A stretch of 64,000 bases of DNA, taken from contig NZ_CP043430.1 in NCBI RefSeq assembly GCF_008271365.1, positions 248,001 to 312,000 on the forward strand, in the 5' to 3' direction. The DNA is from Microbacterium sp. 1S1. Its GTDB lineage: Bacteria; Actinomycetota; Actinomycetes; Actinomycetales; Microbacteriaceae. The notes under the pieces were generated by a model. That model did no database searches. It worked only from the letters and a program-made list of their open reading frames with translations, and was not told the origin of the DNA. The number at the start of each line of letters is the position of its first letter. Within the stretch, counting starts at the first letter, position 1. The position numbers and the translations under genes were made by a program. Of this stretch, positions 59,001 through 64,000 are shown in pieces.

Positions 59001-60136
59001 GGTGTTCCTTCCAGAGCGGGGGTGCCGCCGAGGGCGGCGGTGAGGTGCAGGTCGGCGAGCCCGAGGCCGCAGGTCATGCCGATGCCGGTCGTGGCGGCGA
59101 GCACGAGGGCCCCGTCGTCGCCATGGTCGACGAGGAACTCGCCGGGAGCCTTCGCGTACACGCCCTGCCAGCGCTCGATCACGCGCGGCACCGGCATGTC
59201 GAAGAGGATCTCGGCTTCGCTCAGGAACGCCGTGAAGGCGGCCTCGGGCTGGAACGGCGCGGGGGCGGCGTCGGTGGCGTGGGAATCGCCGAGGATGAGC
59301 GTGCCGTCCGGAAGCTGTGTGTACATCTGGTTGAGGTCGAGGGCCGCGAGGTCGGGGCGTTCGGCGTGCAGGCGCTGGCGGAGCGCGCGGGCCTCGGGTG
59401 CGTCGGCGAACCTGCCGTACCGGATGAGGGACCAGCCGGTCAGCAGCGGAGCGGTCAGCGGCCGGGGGAACGAGACCGCCGCCCGCATCATGTCCAGGGC
59501 ACAGCGCACGACGCCGTGTCGCTCGGCGACCTCAGGCAGGAGCTGGTCGATGTCGTGGTTGACCGCCACGACGATCAGCCCGGCGTCGATCCTGCCGCGC
59601 GTCGTCTCCACCCGGCCCGTGCCGAGTCCGGTCACCGCGGTCCGGAAGCGGAACTCGACGCCCCGCGACCGGAGGTGACGCACGATGGCCGTCGCCGCGG
59701 TCCGCGGGTCGGTCTGCAGGTCGGCCTCGACGAGCGCACCGCCGACGAGGCTGTCCCGACGCAGCGGGGCACGGCGGAGGAGCTCGTCGGGCTCCAGCAT
59801 CCGGATGCCCCCGTCGCGTGCCGCCGCGGTGAGCACGGCGAGTTCGTCCTCGTTTCGCGCCGCGACCAGCGTGCCGGACTCGCGGAGCCAGAACCCGGCG
59901 TCGCGGGCGAGCCGGAGCCAGAGCTCACGGGAGGCGTCCGCGTATCGGCGCGCCTCGCCGCCCTGCGCACCGATGCAGAGGTGCCCGAAGTTCCGGATCG
60001 TGGCCCCGGTCGGAGCCGCGCTGCGGTCGACGACGACGACACGGAGCCCCCGGCGCACGGCCGCGTCGGCGGCACCGAGTCCGACGATGCCCGCCCCCAC
60101 CACGACGACGTCCGCCGCCTGATTCGTCGTGTTCAT
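58997..60136 (-). CDS. FAD-dependent oxidoreductase of the phosphonate operon
   Basis: 379 aa. DAO-type fold: VVVVGAGIVGLGAADAAVRRG dinucleotide motif (core GAGIVG at about residues 14-19), ATIRNFGHLCIG, and a C-terminal GIGMTCGLGLADL FAD loop. It fits the TIGR03364-type oxidases that accompany phosphonatase-like enzymes and may oxidise the amino or hydroxy group of an aminophosphonate to an aldehyde. ATG overlaps the stop of the permease gene (ATGA). The following HAD gene overlaps its end likewise. Confidence 0.82.
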   Translation of the reverse strand: MNTTNQAADVVVVGAGIVGLGAADAAVRRGLRVVVVDRSAAPTGATIRNFGHLCIGAQGGEARRYADASRELWLRLARDAGFWLRESGTLVAARNEDELAVLTAAARDGGIRMLEPDELLRRAPLRRDSLVGGALVEADLQTDPRTAATAIVRHLRSRGVEFRFRTAVTGLGTGRVETTRGRIDAGLIVVAVNHDIDQLLPEVAERHGVVRCALDMMRAAVSFPRPLTAPLLTGWSLIRYGRFADAPEARALRQRLHAERPDLAALDLNQMYTQLPDGTLILGDSHATDAAPAPFQPEAAFTAFLSEAEILFDMPVPRVIERWQGVYAKAPGEFLVDHGDDGALVLAATTGIGMTCGLGLADLHLTAALGGTPALEGTP

Positions 60137-61923
60137 CGGAACACCTTCCTCATCCACATCGCCACTCCCTCGACCGCGAGCACGGTCACGAGGATCATCA
60201 GCACGATCGCGGTCACGGTCTCGTAGCGCGATCCCTGGCTGGCGTTCAACAGGTAGTAGCCCACCCCGCCGCCGCCGACGATGCCGAGGATCGTGGCCGC
60301 GCGGATGTTGGTGTCGAGCATGTAGAAGCTGTGTCCGATGAGTGCGCGGGTGCCCTGGGTGAGCGTGGCCGACGTGTAGGTCTGCAGGCGCGTGGCACCC
60401 ACCGCCTTCAGCGCGCGCTCTGGTCCGCGATCGACCTCCTCGAAGGAGTCGGCGATGAGCTTCCCGAGCAGCCCGATCCCGCCGATCGCGAGCGCGATGA
60501 CCCCCGCCTGCGCGCCGAGACCCGTGATGACGACGAGGACGATGGCGAGGATGAGCTCGGGAATGCCGCGGATTCCCACGAGAAGCAGGCGGGCCGTGCC
60601 GCGCCCTGCCGGACTCGGGGCGACGTTCCGGGCGGCGAACGACCCGAGCAGCAGCGACGGCAGGAGGGTGAGGACGGTGGCCGCGAGCGCGATGGCGACG
60701 GTCTCCCGCATGGCCTCGAGCATCGCGACGGTGTCGTAGCTCCCGAACGACGGAGGCCAGAACCGGGCGGCGACATCGGGCAGCTTGGCCCAGAAAGTGA
60801 AGAGATCCGACCAGGTGATCTGACTCACGACGACGCTGCCGATCACGATGAGCACCGCAGCGATCCCCGCGGCGGTGTGCCGCGCCCGCTGCGCCGTCCA
60901 CGGGCGTCGCACCGCGGTCTGCGGGCTCGCGGCCCACGCGGGTCGATCGGGCGCTGGCGTGACGGGGCGCCGCCGTAGGCGCGGATGCACGATCCGGTCC
61001 ATCCAGGACCGCGTCTGCTTCTGCTCCCCGAGCATCGCACCGCGCACCATGCTGGAGATGATCTCCATCACGATGCAGAGGACGAAGATCACGAGTGCGA
61101 TCCCGAGCCCTTTGCCGTAGTTCAGGGATTTGAACGCGTAGGACATCTCGAGCCCGAGGCCCGCGACGCCGACGTAGCCGAGCACCACACTGCCGCGCAG
61201 GTTGATGTCGTTGCGGTGCAGCACCGTGGCCACCCAGCTGGGCAGCACCTGCGGAAGGATCCCGGCGGTGAACTCCTGGAGCTTCGAGCCGCCCGCCGCC
61301 CGGATCGCCAGGCGCGGCCCTTCGTCGATCTGCTCGATGGCATCGGCGAACATCTTGGAGATCATGCCGATCGAATGGATGCCGATGGCGAGGATCCCGG
61401 GGAGCGTGCCGAGCGAGAACATCAGCACGAACGCCATGGCCAGCACGACGTCCGGCAGCGCACGGGTGAGGACGCCGAGGAACCGGGCGACTGCTCGCCA
61501 GCCCGCGCCCGGGGTGGTGTTCGCGGCGGCGAGGTAGGCGATGGGCACCGAGAGCACGGCGGCGAGCAGCGTTCCGACGAGCACGAGGCCGACGGTCAAG
61601 GCGATGAGCCACGCGAGGTCGGCCGGCTCGGGGAAGGAGAGCCCGCCGACGCGCGCCAGGAAGTTCTCGGCGTTGCCCCAGCTCTGCGCCATCGCGGGGA
61701 TCGAGATCCCGACATCGCGCACCGCGAGGATGCCCAGCACGACGAGCAGGACGAGCGTGAGGCCGGCGGCGATCCGCTCCGGCGAGATCGGCTGCTTCGG
61801 CGCCCGGTCCGCGACGCTCCCGCCACCCCCGTGGGCCGCTGACCCGCCCTGCGTCGCTGAGCCGCCCCCGTGGGTCGCTGAGCCTGTCGAAGCGCCCCGC
61901 GTCGAGGCTTCCACCGCCGTCAT
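60133..61923 (-). CDS. phnE: Phosphonate ABC transporter permease, two PhnE units fused
   Basis: 596 aa, about twice the usual PhnE. Two BPD_transp_1 domains are visible, each with the PhnE EAA-like loop: EQIDEGPRLAIRAAGGSKLQEF in the first and EEVDRGPERALKAVGATRLQTY in the second. A single chain thus supplies both halves of the channel. Residues about 8-40 are a low-complexity lead (SATHGGG, SATQGG, SAAHGGGG) encoded by a 20-base repeat. The ATG overlaps the stop of phnC (ATGA). Confidence 0.9.
   Translation of the reverse strand: MTAVEASTRGASTGSATHGGGSATQGGSAAHGGGGSVADRAPKQPISPERIAAGLTLVLLVVLGILAVRDVGISIPAMAQSWGNAENFLARVGGLSFPEPADLAWLIALTVGLVLVGTLLAAVLSVPIAYLAAANTTPGAGWRAVARFLGVLTRALPDVVLAMAFVLMFSLGTLPGILAIGIHSIGMISKMFADAIEQIDEGPRLAIRAAGGSKLQEFTAGILPQVLPSWVATVLHRNDINLRGSVVLGYVGVAGLGLEMSYAFKSLNYGKGLGIALVIFVLCIVMEIISSMVRGAMLGEQKQTRSWMDRIVHPRLRRRPVTPAPDRPAWAASPQTAVRRPWTAQRARHTAAGIAAVLIVIGSVVVSQITWSDLFTFWAKLPDVAARFWPPSFGSYDTVAMLEAMRETVAIALAATVLTLLPSLLLGSFAARNVAPSPAGRGTARLLLVGIRGIPELILAIVLVVITGLGAQAGVIALAIGGIGLLGKLIADSFEEVDRGPERALKAVGATRLQTYTSATLTQGTRALIGHSFYMLDTNIRAATILGIVGGGGVGYYLLNASQGSRYETVTAIVLMILVTVLAVEGVAMWMRKVFR
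61834..61893. repeat. Three 20-bp repeats in the start of phnE
   Basis: Imperfect units of 20 bases, each containing G(G/T)CGCTGA(G/C)CC; the last reads GGTCGCTGAGCCTGTCGAAGC. They encode the Ser-Ala-Thr/Ala-His/Gln-Gly-Gly repeats of the N-terminus. The last unit has the look of a dispersed REP sequence. Confidence 0.55.
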
Positions 61924-62747
61924 GACGCCTCCACCGTGGTCACGGCGTCGACGAGCTCCACCTGCACAGCGCGGATCTCGGCCGTGGTCGTCGCGACGCG
62001 TCCGTAGATCTCCATCACCTCGGCTTTGGAGAGTCCGTCCGTCGGGGTGTCCAGGACGACCTCGCCGTGCCGGAGACCGACGATCCGGTCGGCCCATCGG
62101 ATCGCGAGGTCGACCTGGTGCAGGCTGCACACGACGGTGAGCCCTTCGTCCGCGGCGATCTCGCGGATGAGCGCCATCACCTGCTCGCTCGACTCCGGGT
62201 CGAGGGAGGCAACGGGCTCATCCGCGAGCAGGATCGCCGGCTTCTGCATGAGCGCCCTGGCGATCGCGACGCGCTGCTGCTGTCCGCCGGACAGCGTGTC
62301 GCTGCGCTGGTAGGCGCGGTCGAGCAGGCCGACGCGGTCGAGGTGCTCCAAGGCGGTGAGCTTCGCGGCCCGCGGATAGCTCCACAGCCCGAGCCGCGGC
62401 CCGCGCATCCGGGAGAGCGATCCGGTCAGCACGTTCTCCAGCACGGTCAGTGAGGGGACGAGCTCGAACTGCTGGAAGATGAAGCCCACGCGGCTGCGGA
62501 GCCGACGCAGCCCGCGGCCGTTCATCGCGGGGACGGCCGCGCCGAGCACCTCGACAGCGCCGGAGCTGGGCAGCTCCAGGCCGTCGAGGTGCCGCAGCAG
62601 GGTGGACTTACCGGAACCGGAGAGGCCGAGCAGCACGACGATCTCGCCGCGCGCCACCTGGAGTGAGACATCCTTCAGGGCGGTGGTGCTGCCGAAGGTC
62701 TTGGTGACGCCGTCGAGGCGGATGAGGGTATCGGGTGCCGCGGTCAT
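61920..62747 (-). CDS. phnC: Phosphonate ABC transporter ATP-binding protein
   Basis: 275 aa. Walker A GLSGSGKST, LSGGQQQR signature, Walker B ILLADEPVASLDPES and the switch His in CSLHQVDLA. The insertion GFIFQQFELVPSLTVLENVL is typical of PhnC. GACAGGAG lies upstream of the ATG. It energises the PhnE permease, whose start overlaps its stop, for uptake of a phosphonate or phosphite bound by PhnD. Confidence 0.92.
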   Translation of the reverse strand: MTAAPDTLIRLDGVTKTFGSTTALKDVSLQVARGEIVVLLGLSGSGKSTLLRHLDGLELPSSGAVEVLGAAVPAMNGRGLRRLRSRVGFIFQQFELVPSLTVLENVLTGSLSRMRGPRLGLWSYPRAAKLTALEHLDRVGLLDRAYQRSDTLSGGQQQRVAIARALMQKPAILLADEPVASLDPESSEQVMALIREIAADEGLTVVCSLHQVDLAIRWADRIVGLRHGEVVLDTPTDGLSKAEVMEIYGRVATTTAEIRAVQVELVDAVTTVEAS

Positions 62748-62775
62748 GGCTTCTCCTGTCGTCAGGCGCGGGGCG

Positions 62776-63699
62776 TCAGCCCTGGCACTGCTCGGCGTCG
62801 GTCTCGGCGCAGATGTCGCGGATGAGGTCGTAGTACGCGTCGTCCACCGGCTTGGTGGCGAAGAACACACTGCGGAACGCGTCAGAGTCGGCGCTGTCGA
62901 TGCCGGCCGCGATGATGTCGTCGATCGTGACCTCACCGAGACCGTCGACGAGCTGCTGCGCGACGTCATCCGGAAGGGACGAGGAGTACACGAGCGGGGC
63001 ACCGGGAACCATGGTCTCGGCGATGACCTTCACCTTGTCGGACTTCTCGACCTCGGAGTCCTCGGCGAAGCCGGCCTCGCACTCGACGCCCTCGCCGACC
63101 TTCTGCACGCTGACGTCGTGCTTGCCCGCGAACACCGGGGTGATGTCGGTCTTCGGGTCGACACCGGCCTCGATGAGGTTGTACGACGGGAAGAGGTAGC
63201 CGGACGTCGAGGACGGGTCCACGAAGCAGATCTTCTTGCCCGCGAAGTCCTCGAGGCGGGTGATGTCGCTGTCCGCCGGGACGATCGCCTGCGAGTAGTA
63301 GCCCGGCTCCTGACCCTCCTCGGTGACGATGGAGGAGATCGGGGTGAGCTTCGCGCCGTTGTTGGTCGCGGTGACGTAGGTGAAGCCCGAGAACGAGGCG
63401 ACGTCGACCTTCCCGGCCACGGCCGCCTCGATGAGCGCGGCGTAGTCGGTGGACTCGTGGTACTCGACGGTCTTGCCGGTGACCTCGGCGATGTAGTCCA
63501 TCAGCGGCTGGTAGTTCGTCTCGGTGTCCACCGAGTCCGGTACGACGCCGAAGACGAGCGTGTTCTCGTCGACGGCGTAGCCGTCGGCCGACGGTGCATC
63601 GCCCGGGGCGTCGGTGGCGTCGGCCGATCCGGAGCAGGCGGCGAGACCGAGCGCGAGGATCGCAGCGCCGGCGAGGGCGGGGAGAGCGCGGAGCTTCAT
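62776..63699 (-). CDS. phnD: Phosphonate-binding lipoprotein
   Basis: 307 aa. Signal peptide with lipobox LAAC (Cys22), acidic linker, then a PhnD/type 2 binding fold: LVFGVVPDSVDTETNYQPLMDYI at the start, ASFSGFTYV, SSTSGYLFPSYNLIEAGVDP and VFFATKPVDDAYYDLIRDIC. It holds the substrate at the membrane surface. The ligand class (aminoethylphosphonate, phosphite or other) cannot be read from sequence. First gene of the operon and just downstream of the GntR dyad. Confidence 0.92.
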   Translation of the reverse strand: MKLRALPALAGAAILALGLAACSGSADATDAPGDAPSADGYAVDENTLVFGVVPDSVDTETNYQPLMDYIAEVTGKTVEYHESTDYAALIEAAVAGKVDVASFSGFTYVTATNNGAKLTPISSIVTEEGQEPGYYSQAIVPADSDITRLEDFAGKKICFVDPSSTSGYLFPSYNLIEAGVDPKTDITPVFAGKHDVSVQKVGEGVECEAGFAEDSEVEKSDKVKVIAETMVPGAPLVYSSSLPDDVAQQLVDGLGEVTIDDIIAAGIDSADSDAFRSVFFATKPVDDAYYDLIRDICAETDAEQCQG

Positions 63700-63756
63700 G
63701 AGGACCTTTCGGAGGTGGGAGGGGTGATCCACGGATGACTCTCTCAGTCCGCTCGG

Positions 63757-63776
63757 CGAGATGTATACCTATCTCG
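63757..63776. promoter_or_regulatory. Candidate PhnF-type operator over the phnD promoter
   Basis: CGAGAT-N8-ATCTCG with TATAC inside; on the minus strand the centre reads GGTATACAT, a good extended -10 for phnD. A related ATGTACCTATG sits at the start of the divergent regulator gene. Another dyad, TTCACCC-N11-GGGTGAA, lies at 63794-63818. Confidence 0.55.
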
Positions 63777-63857
63777 GAAGAGTTCAGGCGGCGTTCACCC
63801 GCCATTCGCTTGGGTGAATACGGTCGGAACACCGTGCCGAGACGGCGCGTGACGAAG

Positions 63858-63863
63858 TAATGT
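63858..63863 (+). promoter_or_regulatory. -10 box of a leaderless promoter
   Basis: TAATGT, six bases, then the GTG of the GntR regulator at 63870. Confidence 0.5.
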
Positions 63864-63869
63864 ACCTAT

Positions 63870-64000
63870 GTGGCCGAAGCTGTGTACACCCAGATCGCCG
63901 ACGACCTGCGCACGCGGATCGTCGGCGGCGTCCTCCGTCCGGGAGATGCGGTCCCCACCGAGGCGGAGTTGGCGCACTTCTGGCGGACGTCCCGCGGCCC
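63870..64000 (+). CDS. GntR/PhnF-like regulator, N-terminal fragment (runs off the right edge)
   Basis: 43 codons are visible: AEAVYTQIADDLRTRIVGGV then LRPGDAVPTEAELAHFW, the first part of a GntR winged helix. Divergent from the phosphonate operon with dyads between, so it is probably its repressor, like PhnF. The GTG directly follows a leaderless -10 box. The sensor domain is outside the window, so the HutC/PhnF subfamily is inferred from context. Confidence 0.75.
   Translation, partial: MAEAVYTQIADDLRTRIVGGVLRPGDAVPTEAELAHFWRTSRG

Noticed and set aside
58997..61612. 871-codon frame joining the FAD oxidase to part of phnE
   Set aside because: The upstream half is an out-of-frame reading of phnE; the oxidase starts at 60136 with an ATGA overlap.

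Overview
The window reads as chromosome of a high-GC Gram-positive actinobacterium. The closest fit is a Microbacterium-like member of Microbacteriaceae. This rests on GC-rich third positions in almost every gene, the family content (DUF4229, DUF4287, DUF4916, DUF5937, DUF6412, DUF6421 and DUF6766 type proteins, EI24, PspC), a menaquinone locus, and many genes whose start codon sits 6-7 bases after a TAnnnT box, as in leaderless transcripts. Family and DUF names come from recognition of the protein sequences; no database search was run.

Layout. 1-413: start of menD and a small PLDc_N-type membrane protein. 488-14533: an accessory-looking block that seems to separate menD from DUF4229 and menA (14543-16124). 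It holds a frameshifted small membrane protein and a DsbA-like oxidoreductase, a rhomboid-like/DUF2156 fusion, a divergent TetR/MFS pair, arfB, a tRNA-like gene, an SDR, and a five-gene minus-strand operon for a nonulosonate (sialic-acid-like) surface glycan (GT2, polysialyltransferase-like, NeuA-HAD, NeuB, DUF6716-like). 16161-23239: DUF4287, cupin, DUF5937 regulator, Lrp regulator divergent from a DUF6421 protein, SDR, MFS and threonine aldolase. 23370-30001: a puu-like amine or polyamine utilisation operon (permease, PuuD-like hydrolase, SDR, glutamine-synthetase-like ligase, ALDH, FadR-type regulator) behind a strong dyad. 30183-38496: degenerate Nudix protein, esterase, ABC-F ATPase, Lhr helicase. 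38544-41124: YefM/YoeB toxin-antitoxin pair, EI24, Nei glycosylase, beta-helix protein. 41131-45021: a PspC-type two-component locus in which the response regulator and the divergent PspC membrane protein each carry a single-base frameshift in a C-run. 45032-47496: a LysR-like protein without a helix-turn-helix, and a glutamine amidotransferase whose last codons are duplicated as a 19-bp direct repeat around a 0.96-kb island. 47499-57189: antiporter, PurU, a decayed toxin-antitoxin remnant, nitronate monooxygenase, a YidC paralogue, EamA, SDR, FHA protein, DUF6766 and CinA. 57194-64000: a phosphonate uptake and catabolism operon (PhnD, PhnC, fused PhnE, FAD oxidoreductase, phosphonatase-like HAD, alcohol dehydrogenase) divergent from a GntR/PhnF-like regulator that runs off the end.

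Between and inside genes lie at least three families of 60-90 bp inverted-repeat (REPIN-like) elements. One copy is embedded in frame in the ABC-F gene, and a 20-bp tandem repeat is embedded in the start of phnE. The features most worth a second look are the gene-tail island (46520-47496), these coding-embedded palindromes, the rhomboid/aminoacyltransferase fusion, the SAF-less nonulosonate operon, and the three C-run frameshifts, which may be biology or assembly error. No rRNA, CRISPR array, prophage or transposase gene was seen.
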